Positions 52,795 to 64,000 of a stretch of 64,000 nucleotides of DNA are shown in pieces (position 1 is the first letter of the stretch; every line of letters starts with the position of its first letter). The position numbers were made by a program, and so were the translations under genes. Source of the DNA: Larix kaempferi (lineage: Eukaryota > Streptophyta > Pinopsida > Pinales > Pinaceae); contig BSBM01000076.1 in assembly GCA_027924585.1 (NCBI GenBank), positions 9,904,001 to 9,968,000 of the forward strand. The letters are read 5' to 3'. The notes below the pieces were generated by a model. That model searched no databases, was not told the DNA's origin, and saw only the letters and a list, made by a program, of their open reading frames with translations.

Positions 52795-55700
52795 CTAGGG
52801 TATCCAAGCATTGTCCAGAACCTCATTATTAAAAAGAATTGAACCATAAGGGATTCCTACTCCGGTGTTTTCCAATTTGTCCGCATGTCCATTATGCATT
52901 CTCAAGATGTGCAGGAAGTCTAAATGATGAAACTCCTTGCTGAGACAGAGCAGAATTTGATGCATTTTTTAAGATGGTCGTTTCCTTTTCCCCACGATGT
53001 TTCTTGCAACTTGAATAATTATTAGAGAATCTCCTAATACTACTAGCTTTTTTATATCCAGGGAGTTGGCAATCTCGATCCCTTTAATAAGGCCGAGCCA
53101 TTCAGCCCCGTTGTTGGTTTTCCTACCAATCCCCCAAGCGAATTCATTCTGTGTATTTCCCTTGGAGTCAAGAATCACTCCCCCCGTGCCTGCCAACCCT
53201 AGATTTCCTTTCGAGGCACCATTGAAAAGTAATATGCTACAATCCAACTTTGTTTTCCATTGGTGAAAGTCTTCTGGGTTCATCCTTAGCTGCCAGGATC
53301 GGAAGTTCTTGTGAGGAGTTCTGCCAAGAGGAGAATGAAGAAGGAAATATGATAATCAAGTTCTTTCTTCCATAGTTAAAGGCTCGCTTTGGATGTTGTG
53401 CATTCCTTATGATGAGAGGGCATCATACCACAAAGCGTTGGCAGCTGATGAGACTTGCCGAGAGTTGAGGGGCGCTCCATAAAAAATTTCTCCGTTTCTT
53501 GCATTCTAGACCTTCCAGCTTATGAACCGAGGCAATGCTTCCCATGCTCTAGAAAAATCAGGTTTTCTATGAAAGGATTCCTGGTAATAATCCTTCCAAT
53601 TTGAGAAAAAAGTCATTCCAAGAAGTAGGCATAACAAGATTGATCTTAAGGGGGGCAATGAAGCGGCTCCAAACTTCGAGAGTGAACCTGCATTCTAAGA
53701 ATATGTGTTCTATCGTTTCTTCTGCTTCTTTACATAGAGCACAATGCAGGGGACCTGCAATCCCTCTTTTTCTCAAATTATCAACAGTTAGCATTTTTTT
53801 GTGGGCGAGTATCCAGAAAAAGACATTCACTTTGGGCAATCCGTCCTTGCACCAGACCTTGATCCATTTGACATCCCAAGTACCTTCAATCTTGCTGGAT
53901 AATACTTGAAGGTATCCTTCCTTCACAGTGTATACCCCCGAATTCCCCCAACACCGTTTGTCCTTAAGTGATAAGCTTATGGGGCATTGCTCCTGCAAAA
54001 GCAATAGGAGAGCATTATAATCTGGCTGAAGATGAGGAGGGGTATCCAAGTCTTTCCATCCTGCCCAACGACCATTATTGTTCCAGATGGATAGGTCGTA
54101 TAAGGAGTGGATATTGTGATTTTCCATCCAACCCCGAAGTTCCTGTAGTTCCAGTGGAAAGTTGACGGGGGAAGATTTGCCCAATTGATCATGCCAGATC
54201 TTGATATTTTTACCGTTGCCAGCCATCCAGTGCAGTTTTCCTCTGATGATGGGAACCGCCTTCTTGCACAGCTCCCAAATCGGAGATCCTTTTGTGTTAG
54301 CGTTGATGTTCTCTATGCACCTCTTTCTGGTCCCTTTCATATATTTTTTCCCAATCGCTTTCTTCCACCATGCATCCCTGTAAGTGATAATTCTCCACAA
54401 TATTTTGGCCCCGAGAGCTAGATTCATTAAATTTGGGTCTTTTATCCCAGCGCCACCCCCAAATTTTTAAGTTGCAGACAATACTCCAATTTATGAGATG
54501 GAATTTCTTGGTATTACTTGCTTTACCTCCCTGCCAGAGAAAATTCCTGAGTTCTTTGTTTATTTACTGGATGATGTTTTTTGGAGCAAGAGAAATAGAG
54601 CATACATATATCGGGTATGCAGATAGAACAGATGAGATCAGGGTAATTTTCCCCGCAATGTTTAACCATCTGAATCCCCATGCAGAAATTTTCTTTTTTA
54701 TTTTGTCCATAAGCCCCTGCCAGTCTTCCTTTCTTTTTCTCCCTTTGAAGATAGCGATTCCAAGATATGTGAAAGAGTTCCAATTTGTGAGCCCTTCAAA
54801 TCCAAAAATTCTTGAGATTCTTGCCATGGTTACTGTAGGGTAGTTCCATCCATACACTTTTGACTTAAGCTCACTAACTTTCCCATCCTAGACATTAAGG
54901 AACAATGTAAGAGCTTCCTTGAAACGCTCTGCTATAACTGTGGAGGCTTTGCTAAGGAAAATAGTGTCATCTGCAAATTGGGCGTTATTTTCCACACGTA
55001 CTCCTCTTGCAATCTTGAGACCTTTAAGCTCACCTGCATCCTGTAACTTCTGAAGTCTTCTACTTAGAGAGTCAACAACCAACAGATATAGAAACGGGGA
55101 AAGTGGACAACCCTGACGGATGCCACGCGAAGCTTGGAAGAAGTTGGTTGGCCTGTCGTTGACTAAAGGGGCGATCCAAGGCTTGCTGATGCAGGCCTTT
55201 ATCCACCTAATGAACCTTGGAGAGAACCAAACCTGTGCATGATTTCAAATAAGAAAAAATGATTGACCCTATCAAAAGCATTTGCCATGTCAAGTTTGAC
55301 TGCCATACCTTGTTGTTTACGCTCCATGCTAGAGTGGATGGCCTCTTGGACAATGATGATGTTGTCCAATATTTGACGTCCTTCAATAAAGCCACTTTGG
55401 GTCTCGGAGATTAACCGCCCCATCACTTTCTTCATTCTGGAAGCAAGAATTTTATACGAAGTATTGCATAGTGAAATAGGCCTGAAGTGGTCAATGGAGC
55501 GGGGATTTTTATCCTTGGGTATTAGGGCCAGGAATGATGAATTTGTGGCTCCCCCAACTTTCTCCTTATTCCGGGTCCAATTCAGCATTTTCCTACGATC
55601 ATTTTTTATTACATCCCAGGCAGCTCTATAGAAGTTGATTGTGAATCCATCCGGGCCTAGGGCCTTATCAGTGCTTAGTGTCCATACAACATCTTTTATT

Positions 55701-57041
55701 TCAGATTCCGTTATGGGCTTTGAGAGGTCCCAGTTTTCTTCTTCGGAGATGATTGAGGAGATATCAGAAAGAAGATCCGCCTATGCCAAGGGATCCACCT
55801 CATTCCTGTCCAAATAGAGGTCCTGAAAATGCTGAAAAATATGGGCTTTTATATCCTCCTGCTCTGAGATTTTTATCCCATTCTGGACCTGTAGTTCTCT
55901 GATTACGTTGTGACTTAGTCTGACTTTAGTTTGCTTATGAAAATAAGAGGTGTTGTTGTCTCCTCCTTTCAACCAGAGTTGTCGAGACATGATTCTCTAG
56001 GCCGCTTCCTCCTTTCTAGCCTCCTCAATAATTTTATTGTTTAGTTCTTGTTCTTGACATAAAAGGGTAGGGGTGATCTCAACCCTTTCCATATCCATTT
56101 GGAGTGCTGCAAGTTCAGATTGGAAATTTTTCTTGATGATATTTGGGCTTTTAAACTCAGACTTAGCCCATGCTTTAAGAGCATAGCGAACATTTCTTAA
56201 TTTACTTTCCCATACATAGCTCGCTGAGCCATAGCAAGGGAGAGTCCATGAAGAAGAAATTAAGGCCAAGGCTTTCTCCTCTTGAAGCCAAGATGGATTA
56301 AAGCGAAAAGGGATGGGGCCGAGGTTGGCAGGCTGCAAGAGAGAAAGGGCGATGGGCTTATGGTCAGAAGCAGTAGAAGGGATAAGGAAGGAGTTGGGAA
56401 TGATATTAAGAAGTAGAAAGGAGGAGCTTAAAAGAAACTGGTCCAACCTGGCAGCAATATGCCCTGCCCCCAAACGCCTATTGCTCCAGGTGAATGTGCC
56501 ATTTCTAAGCGGGGGGTCAATCAGGTCAAATGAGACAGTCAAATCCTCCAAACATTCTCCAAAGGGATATCTAACCCTGGATCCGCCGCGTTTTTTCTGA
56601 CTGAGATTTAGTGGTATTAAAATCTCCAACGAAAATAAATTCTTGCTCTTTGACAATATCTTTGAGGTCATTAAGGCTGTCCCAAAATGCTTGCTTATCT
56701 TTATAATGGGTGGGTCCATAAATATTGTAGACTAAGACGCTAGACTTGTCTTCCTTATCGGTGATTTCATTGAGAGCCCAGTGCTGAAAATCTTGCATTA
56801 ATTTATAAGAATACTTACTTGAGAAAAGAGACGCGGTACCTCCAGAGGCTCCTCTAGAACTAACAGCATTTCCCTGGCAGTCTTTCCAAAAGAGATGTGT
56901 GAGAGCCAGAATCTCCACATCACTCATCTTCGTCTCTTGAATTAGTAGAATGTCTGGTTTTCTAGAGTACACCATTTCTTTTAGAGCCTTTATTTTGTTC
57001 GGCCCGCCAAGACCCCTATAGTACCAAGAGACGAGTTTCAT
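52795..57041 (-). pseudogene. LINE J ORF2: EN, RT, zf-RVT, RNase H
   Basis: The ATG at 57041 overlaps the ORF1 stop as TAATG. EN spans 57041-56300: MKLVSWYYRGLGGPNK, LLIQETK, YNIYGP, VGDFNT, then frame +1 with SNRRLGAGHIAARLD and TASDHKPIAL. RT follows (KALGPDGF near 55660, FRPISLCN near 55480, GFIEGRQILDN near 55390, RQGCPLSPFLY near 55105, QFADDTIFL near 54975). The zf-RVT lies near 53860-53680 (CALCKEAEETIEHIFLEC). RNase H spans 53260-52800, with FNGASKGN near 53225 where Asp is expected, and GDSLIII near 53035. Frameshifts near 56600, 55210, 54540 and 53400 and stops near 55994, 55781, 54888 and 52969 disable it. Confidence 0.9.
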
Positions 57042-58375
57042 TACTTCTTCCCAGTTTGTTGACCTGCTCGAGTCCTTCCCTCCGCCTTTCCTTTGTTGTT
57101 CTGAATCAGCTTCATTTCTTCCAGGCTTCTTTGTCTTCCTGGCTCAAGCTCTCTTTCTGCTTCCTGTTCTCGATGATAACATTGAGATTTTCTGCCTCTG
57201 GTGATTTCTGTTGGTCCCAGGTCAAAGAACTCTTGGGATCCCTTTGATGAAGATTCAGGGGTAACCGAGAAGGGGGCCACTTTGCTCTGTTTTACCTTAT
57301 TTGCCCAGGAGCTTTCAGGCGGTGGAGATTCCTCTCGTGTTTGAGTTTCTCGAGCTTGATCCCTATCTGGTGATACCATGCTGTTATTCAAGGCCGTATT
57401 ATTAATGCAATCCGAGGCAGGTGACTCGGGTTCTGCGATTTCGCCTTCCTCCTCAGCAAGGGCTTCGAATTGATTTTCTGCTAGGGTTATTGTCTCAGTC
57501 GTCTCATTCGTAGCATTCTCTTTTCCTTTTGTTAGTTGTCCTTTATTTGATTCCTGATTTGGAGCAGCAGATCTTTTTCCTTTCTTTACTTTTTGCCATT
57601 CTTCTTCTTGGGTTTTTTCAGTGACTTCCTTGGCAATTTTTGGACAGTTTTTGGCGAAGTGCCCATATTCATGGAATTTTTTGCATTTGAAGGGAAGCTG
57701 TTCATAATCAACCTATTGTGCATAGACCCACCCATCCATACAGAGCTTAACCACCTCCGGGAGCCCCTTTTCTAGATCCACTTCTACACAAATGCGGGCA
57801 TAAGAAAAAAGAGGCTCTTTTGGCTCCGCCTTATCAATATATTTCCCGAAAGAATTTCCGATAGCCTGTAGAGTTTCATCATTCCAGCAGTGCAGGTGAA
57901 AATGTGGCAAACAGACCCAAACTGGAACAACTGAAGGCACGTCATTTTCAGGATCGAAGGACAAGTTCCAACGGTTGAGATAAAGCCCTCGAGGTCCCAT
58001 AAAGTATGGGCCGCTTCTGAATATTAGATCTCGATCTTCTTTAGCTTCAAACAGGAAGGTGAAATATCCCTTTCCACAAAAACAAGGTTGAATCCCACCC
58101 TTGATCAGGGGCATCCAATTTTTTTTGACCCAAAAATCCATAGTCTTTGGAGACGGCCAAATACCGGTGAACTGGCCGATCAACCCACACTCATTGAGGG
58201 AGATAGCTTTCATTCTCGAAGCAGCCGACATGATTTGGATTTCTGGAGCCTCGGAAAGTTTAACAAACCGATCACCAGTAACAGGGGTCTGAGGGGGAGG
58301 GGAGGAGGCGACCAGGGCCTTAAACGCTTCATCAAGCTGCAGGCGAGCAGGGTTGGACTCCGGGGGGGAATCCAT
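57041..58375 (-). pseudogene. LINE J ORF1: DUF4283-like RNA-binding protein
   Basis: The frame opens at ATG 58375 (MDSPPESNPARLQLDEAF) and stays in one frame for 444 codons to the TAA at 57041-57043, with one internal TAG at 57713-57715. The DUF4283-like region spans residues 60-210 (GLIGQFTGIWPSPKTMDFWV, GPYFMGPRGLYLNRWNLSF, VPVWVCLPHFHLHCW, ARICVEVDLEKGLPE). The zinc knuckle just after the TAG reads CKKFHEYGHFAKNC, so the second Cys ligand is Phe. A Glu/Lys/Ser-rich tail follows. Only one stop breaks it, so it is the best preserved ORF1 in the window. The stop overlaps the ORF2 start, which suggests termination-reinitiation coupling. Confidence 0.88.
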
Positions 58376-58529
58376 CCCAGGCCGCGGTGGGCCGAGCAGG
58401 TCACACTCGCGAGGGAAGGACGCGGGCTAGGGTTCCGCATCTCTCACTTCTTGCGAACAATCCCCAGTGCTTAATTGCATTACTACACCAACAACATGAA
58501 TATTTTCTGTTACTCGACTCCTTCATTCC

Positions 58530-58549
58530 GAAGAATATATAAATATGTT
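58530..58549 (+). repeat. Right TSD of LINE J (20 bp)
   Basis: Identical to 51438-51457; the 3' LTR of element I continues directly from here. Confidence 0.92.
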
Positions 58550-58868
58550 ATACATGATTGATGAATTCAATGTGAAGTGGATTCTCTTCTCCCTTGGAGG
58601 CAAGGCACTTCTCTTTGTGCAGGATATTATTCTGAGTCTCTCTTCTTTATCTTTCTCTTGCTTTGTAATTGCACAGTGGGTGCTTGATGTAAGAGACATT
58701 CTCTATTATCTATCACTATACTAAGGAAGGTTTTGTTGGGGTTTTCTGCCTTAATTCATAGAGGGTTTCCCCAGGGTAAATTGATGTGTCAAATGTGATT
58801 GCTTGTGTATCATTGTTATTTGATTTCAAGTACTATTGCATTTTCAAATTAAAGATAAAAAATTAACA
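58550..58868 (+). mobile_element. Copia I 3' LTR, right part
   Basis: Sequence continues from 51457 without loss and matches the right part of the 5' LTR (46682-47002), ending at AATTAACA. Confidence 0.85.
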
Positions 58869-59249
58869 TTTCAGCTACCAAAAACTACCATTTCAACAAT
58901 TTTAGCCATATTTTGATCGAAAAACTCGTCGGATTTTGGGTGCAAATCATCTGGAGTTTAGATCACGCCTATATATATATATATATATAATGTTGCATAG
59001 TGAATTTTTGTAAATATTTTATAACTAATTTCTTTAGTTAGTTTCATTAGTCAATCATTTTTTTAGAAATTATTTCAAGCGTGCTTAGATAGTTTGCACA
59101 TAGTTTTTTTTATGGACTAATGCTTTCTATTTTAAGGTTATTAGCACATTTAATCATGTCAATTTAATAGTGCTTTAATTCATTAATTCCCATAGATCCA
59201 TCCATCAACTTTGTGAACCTATCTATCTGAGTGCTCTAAACACAACTCG
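58869..59249. other. AT-rich flank with a TA microsatellite
   Basis: It contains a run of TA dinucleotides at about 58970-58990. No coding signal is seen. Confidence 0.5.
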
Positions 59250-60270
59250 GGTTACCATCCCCATCTTCCCCTTGACTATCCCTCCGAGGGTGTTCTCAAT
59301 GTTTTTTCCCGAATCATTTTCGATTTGAGCATCAATAGATTCAAGTGGTGAAGAAAGGCAAGGGTATCATAGCCCCCAAGGCCCCAATTAAGGGTGCAAC
59401 CAATTCAGGCTATGCAACCTCTAAGTCAACCATTTCAGCCGTGAGCTCTTCTCGATCCAACCTTCCTTGCGGGGGGGTTAGTCAAAGGGCCCAGACACCA
59501 CCTTTGAGGCTACATCGACAAGCCATTGTGGAATCAGAATGGAAAATACCAAAGACCAACACATTAAACCGATGGGTGTAGCATGCTCTAGAAAAGAAAA
59601 AGCATTGTCTCCCATAACTCCTGCCAAGGGCTCAACGGTAAGGACGGGGAGGAAATGGACATCATTTTTTAAGGTTCCCAATGAAAGTTACACCCTAGAA
59701 TGTAAGGGGTCTTATAGACCAGATCAAGAAGACCATAGTGAGAAGAATCCATTCATTGATTTTGAATTAGATAACATGTGTCTACAGGGAGTGAAGATTG
59801 TTAGTTTTACCATGATCTTGGCCTTGAACAATATTTGTTGGCCTAGTGCTATAGCTTTCCATACCTTGCATGAGAAATGCCAAGGTGAGGCAACAACCAC
59901 TCTTACCTTGTCCAAGTTTAAAGCATGTGTAATTGATCGAGGAACGTACCTAGAGATATGGGTGCTCCTTAAGTTGGATGGTAGGGTTCTTGGCTTTGCC
60001 AAACTATATGCATCCAATGTGGAAGAAGAACACAACCAACTCTAACACTAGCTATTCGAATACCTTTTGGAGGCTATGTGGGGACTTTAACAATATGGAA
60101 TCCAAAGCTGAAAATCGAGGCTAATCATGTTTGCATGTCATCGAGGGAACGTTTTACTTGGAATGGCATTAAGGCCAGGAAGGCTTGGTCTGTACAACCC
60201 CAATAAGTATCAATGATGAGACTCTACAAACTCTAGTTTAATTGGTCCAATCTTAAGGTCGACCCCAAGC
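59250..60270 (+). pseudogene. LINE K fragment: ORF1 C-terminus and endonuclease remnant
   Basis: A Lys/Pro-rich stretch (VKKGKGIIAPKAPIKG near 59348), resembling the C-terminal end of plant LINE ORF1, is followed by a 168-codon frame (59539-60045). That frame ends in VLGFAKLYASNVEEEHNQL, which matches the beta-strand before the GDFN motif of LINE endonuclease (usual Y-P-N). The motif itself follows in a shifted frame as CGDFNNMES near 60090. RT and later domains are absent. It is an old, truncated LINE of a family different from 1, A, C and J as far as can be judged. Confidence 0.6.
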
Positions 60271-60477
60271 AAGTGATGAAACAATTGGACCAATGTTATC
60301 GAAACTAAACTGAAACCAGTAAAATTGATTGGTCGAACTAGCCTTGCAAGGTTTCAATCTAAATCAACCTCACAAATTGAAAATGACCAGTTTTTCTCTA
60401 AACCGATCAAAATCAATTGGTGCAAGGCAAAACCAACAAAAATTGACCAATTTGACCATTTTTGTACCAATGTGCCT
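60271..60477. repeat. AACCGATCAAAATCAATTGG-like low-complexity stretch
   Basis: Interleaved variants of TTGACC, ACCGATC and AATTGGTC words recur over about 200 bp. It is probably the decayed remains of a short tandem or inverted repeat. Confidence 0.4.
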
Positions 60478-60492
60478 CCCCCCCCCCCCCCC
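60478..60492. repeat. Poly(C) tract of 15 bases
   Basis: An uninterrupted run of C followed by an A-rich stretch. Its length is likely variable and prone to sequencing error. Confidence 0.9.
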
Positions 60493-63400
60493 TAAAAATA
60501 AAAAATAAAATTAAAAACATGAAAACTAAAACCTTGCAACTACCCTAAAATCCAATTTTAATATATTTAATGATACTCCCTTTTGCCCTAAATGGACTTA
60601 TCCTAGATGACTTTCAACAACTTCCACCACCACAAGATATGAACACTAGTGTTAAACCTTCAAGACCATCAAGTCAAGATGCTGAGCATTACCATGCAGA
60701 GAATGTAAAGGATCTAGATTAATCGAATGATTATGTAGTTTGATTCGATTGTTGACTATAGTATTATTACTTTTGAACTTTGGACACCATTTCGAGCCAT
60801 CAATGTTAATGTATTTTGGTTTAGATGTATTGCACTCACTACCATTTTGTTATCTTCACCCATAAAATGTTATATACATGAGAAAACATTGCATATTTGG
60901 CATCTAATGGTTTGAATTTATATAGATGTAGATCAAGATATATTTTTAATCAAAATTTGAATATTTTATGTATTTGTTGGTCAATCATTTTTGTGTCCAT
61001 GTTTTTTACCATCTCTTGTCTGGTTTTGTTTTTGTTAAGATTATATGCTACTAAAGACTAAATTCTAACTTCATGAGCATTTAATACATTTTCACAATAG
61101 CAACATAAAGAGGATCTCTGAAAGACACAATCCTCAAACATGGAAGTACAATGTAGGATTTTAAGGCAACTACAAATACGCATTAAAATACATGCCCATG
61201 CCTTAATTCGGATAATTCCGTTTTTATAATGGAATTTGGAAGAAATACATTTTTACACCAAAAGATTAAGAAAAGGAGGAGAGAGTGAGATATTTTGTAA
61301 AGTGGAGATGTGATGGCTCCATGGACCACATTGGTTCATTGATGTGACGCCACCACTTCTTTTGCTTTTACTTCTGCTTGTCCACCTATTATCTAAATTC
61401 CCAAATCAAATCTTGTTTATATGCTTTCCTTTGTCTGTTCATTTGACACACCTTTTGCTCTCTTGGATTTTGTTTGACTTTGTCACTTTAGCCTTACATA
61501 GTTTACTATGGGCAAGGTCACATAATCGAGAAAGGGAGCTAAAAATATAGGGACTATTAGACTCTAGTGCTTGACTCCAGCTTGTCATTAAATTATTTCA
61601 TGTGACCTAAGTCATCATTGTAGTAGATTTTGAATATTTGATTTCATTAATCGCTATATATTTTTTTGTTACTTAAACTTAAATTTAATCTTTGTAGAAT
61701 ATTTTAAACGAGCACGACACATGGTCACATGTGCAGGCACATGATTCCACAAAAAATGGACATAAGACCTACGAACTTAAGTACATCCTCAATCTAAGTG
61801 GTCACCATCATAATTTTGTGCATGTGATACTTACACACTTCTGTTTACTGTCCCTTCCCACTAACCTTCCATTTCATGAATTAAGCACACTTAAAACTAA
61901 TTCTTTATTACATTGTGAACACCCATATCTCATCAATTCTCATTTCATCCCTCCATTGTCTCTTTTCCATATGTTGTTCCTTCGCAAGGAGTAATATGGA
62001 CAATTTTCACATAAATCATAATATGGACATTTTTCACATAAAGTAAATAATTTGATTATGTTTTAATGGAATTATTTTAGACATTGTGATTGCAAGATTA
62101 GAGTGTTTTTGGGTTTTTAATGTTTTTAACCAATTTATGTAATTAAAATTGATGAATTTGACTATTTTTTTAGCATGGTTTGAATCACCAAATTCTATAA
62201 CATTGTCATCGAAATAGATGTTGTTTGAATTTTTTTGTTAAAATTTACTCATTATTTGAGGATGAGCAATAAACACCAAGGAATTGTGCATTTAATGGTA
62301 TATACATAAGGGTATACACCGTGGGGTGTGTTGATGTGTGGATACAAAATATATCTATAGTTCATTTTACCATAATAATTTTTTTAGCCTCTACTTTATT
62401 TGGTTTATTCTTTTACATATATAAATAATAATAATAAATAAATAAAATCTCGATATGTACAAGATGAGAACTATAGTGTTGTTTTCTTTTTTCTTTTTAT
62501 TTATTTTTATATCGAGGGAATTGATAATTAGTTAGGATTACCTAGGTGAGAGCCAAGTTCAATTCCGACTGGCTAACAATATAAATCCTAGGCTAATGCC
62601 TAGTGGGAAACTTGTGATTTAGAAAGGGTTGAGACATGCATAAATACACTCAAGATGGGGTCCCACTCAAGGGAGGCACCCACCATTCTAACCTTATCAC
62701 AATAGTTCAATGTTTCATTGATGATTTGAACCCAAGTGTGGAGAGTGCCAAACTTATCTCCTTACCATTCAATTTATTGCCCCTCAACCTTAGAATTGTT
62801 TCCTTATAAAATCTTATCTACCTTGAAAGGTAGTTCATATGAGTTATTCCTTTACTTTGTAGGCCACTCAAAAGGAGTTCTTTAAAGTAGGAAGAATACA
62901 TTTTTTAATGAAAGTGTCAAGGTATGTGACTAAGGGTAAGGTATCCTTTAGTATTTGGTTGTCCTTGTAAAACTTGTTAATTAAAACCACTTATTGTTCA
63001 TCTTTTAATATCAATCAATTTAATGGAATTTTGCTACGTGGCGTTTGTTCATTCATAATTTTCCTCTTGTACCTACTGTTACCAATCCAACAATGTCATT
63101 ATCCTCTTCCACCAATCTTGTCATTGTTAAACAATGCAGATCTTTGTTTCCCTGTCATTATTTTGCAAATGCTAAAAAAAGAGATTTTATAAAGACTTGA
63201 AAACCTAGGAATTCAAAGGTTCATAGCATAAATTCAATCAATCATTTGATAAACTTAAAATGTTTGTGTAAGGCAAATAAGTATTGCTACACCCATAGGT
63301 CAATACATGTAGGTTTGGAGAGTAAACACAAAAGACTTAAAGTGTTTAAAGAATGACTTTACAAACACAAAAGATCATGAGATTTTAAGGGTTTATATTC

Positions 63401-64000
63401 AAAATCAAACTTTGTGTCCGTGGTTGAAACATTTATAAATTGTGTGCGTGAAAAATAAATTTAAAGGTATTCTATAATTAATAGATCGAGTTTTATGAAG
63501 TTAAAAAAATGCAAATGCTTAAGGGTTTGTTTTATGAATTTTATGAAAAAATGTGAAAGCTTAAGGGTTTTTACTATTGATGAGATTTGAGCAATGCTAG
63601 GCAATAAAGGATTTGTCCACATTGGAGGAATTACTAGAGTGAAAATAATAATGCTTTTATCTTTTATTGCTCCTCTTCTTATTAAGACGATTTCCAATAC
63701 TCCTCCCATAGGAAGCTTTTGCCCTTCGAGGATTTCCTCTTAACTCAAGATACATTTACAATTGTTTTAGAATTAATGAATATTTACAATTGTTTTAGAA
63801 TTAATGAATATTTGTGAAATTTAAAAAATATAGTAAAAAATATCTATCCCAAAGAGAATTGTAGTTTTAGTGGTAATAAAAGAATATCAGTTTAAATAAT
63901 GAATATTGAATAAGTAAATGACATTTTCTTTTTATTGGACCAAGATTGACATTGGAAGGTCATCCAAATTATTAGGATGGTTTCAATGTCCAAGTTATCC
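60493..64000. other. AT-rich intergenic stretch, no recognisable gene
   Basis: Open frames here are short (up to 87 codons), of low complexity and lack known motifs. Two small tandem duplications are visible: AATATGGACA(A/T)TTTTCACATAAA at about 61993-62042 and ACAATTGTTTTAGAATTAAT-GAATATTT at about 63757-63811. The stretch 62510-62710 is less AT-rich and looks like an old repeat, but I cannot assign it. Confidence 0.5.
63757..63811. repeat. Tandem duplication, 28-bp unit, two copies
   Basis: ACAATTGTTTTAGAATTAAT followed by GAATATTT occurs twice in direct succession. Confidence 0.8.

Larger units (their letters stand above)
51458..58529 (-). mobile_element. LINE J: 7.07-kb full-length plant LINE on the minus strand
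   Basis: Perfect 20-bp TSDs flank it. The short A-rich tail appears as TTGTTTTTTAA at 51458-51468. In transcript order it has about 150 bp of leader, ORF1 (from 58375), ORF2 (from 57041) with EN, RT, zf-RVT and RNase H, and then 1.34 kb after the ORF2 stop (52795) that is partly coding-like. It is the only complete LINE here and the youngest-looking insertion, since it splits an LTR and keeps perfect TSDs. Even so, ORF2 carries at least four frameshifts and several stops. Confidence 0.92.

Noticed and set aside
53567-54427. 286-codon minus-strand ORF as a host gene
   Set aside because: It contains the thumb and zf-RVT region of LINE J ORF2, collinear with the RT upstream and RNase H downstream.
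60271-60477. Possible SINE
   Set aside because: No A/B box promoter, tail or TSD is visible; it looks like a decayed simple repeat.
61344-61994. Short ORFs (68 and 87 codons) with hydrophobic leucine-rich starts as small membrane proteins
   Set aside because: They are isolated, AT-rich, low-complexity frames without a supported start context or family match.

Overview
The window looks like intergenic DNA from a large, repeat-rich plant nuclear genome. The evidence is plant-type LINEs whose ORF2 carries endonuclease (EN), reverse transcriptase (RT), zf-RVT and a type I RNase H (RNH), Ty1/copia and Ty3/gypsy LTR elements with plant-type primer-binding sites (PBS), and long AT-rich LTRs. I found no convincing host gene, rRNA, tRNA or CRISPR array. 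Almost every coding stretch is a decayed retroelement pseudogene. I cannot name the species.

Layout. (1) 1-4420: a nearly complete LINE ('LINE-1') on the + strand, its extreme 5' end cut by the window edge. (2) 5046-26854: a three-copy mosaic tandem array. Its unit is 'LINE-A' (flanked by a ~16-bp target-site duplication, TSD), then 'LINE-C', then a ~2.77-kb LTR ('LTR-D') inserted in the LINE-C endonuclease. Copy 1 lacks the LINE-A 3' half, copy 2 has all parts, and copy 3 lacks the LINE-A 5' half and stops inside LINE-C. A GC-rich 39-bp minisatellite lies between copies 1 and 2. (3) 26855-28120: an unidentified decayed ORF followed by a TATA box and a Met-tRNA-type PBS, perhaps a pararetrovirus or LTR-element relic. 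(4) 28133-58868: a deeply nested cluster. A copia element 'I' has a gag-less copia dimer 'E' (LTR-internal-LTR-internal-LTR sharing the middle LTR) abutting its truncated 5' LTR. E is itself interrupted by copia 'H' (in its first LTR), the 3.2-kb LTR-like element 'F' (in its leader) and a gypsy 5' half 'G' (in its integrase). The I 3' LTR is interrupted by a 7.07-kb minus-strand LINE 'J' bounded by perfect 20-bp TSDs. (5) 58869-64000: a LINE fragment 'K' (59250-60270), then AT-rich sequence with short tandem duplications and no coding signal that I recognise.

The elements do not work together as a system; the interest lies in how they are stacked and rearranged. The best candidates for something new are an extra coding-like segment downstream of ORF2 in LINE J, the gag-less copia dimer, the tandem LINE/LINE/LTR mosaic with traceable breakpoints, a 28-bp direct-repeat-bounded insertion in an LTR, and conserved hairpins in the long LTRs. 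Element letters are my own labels.
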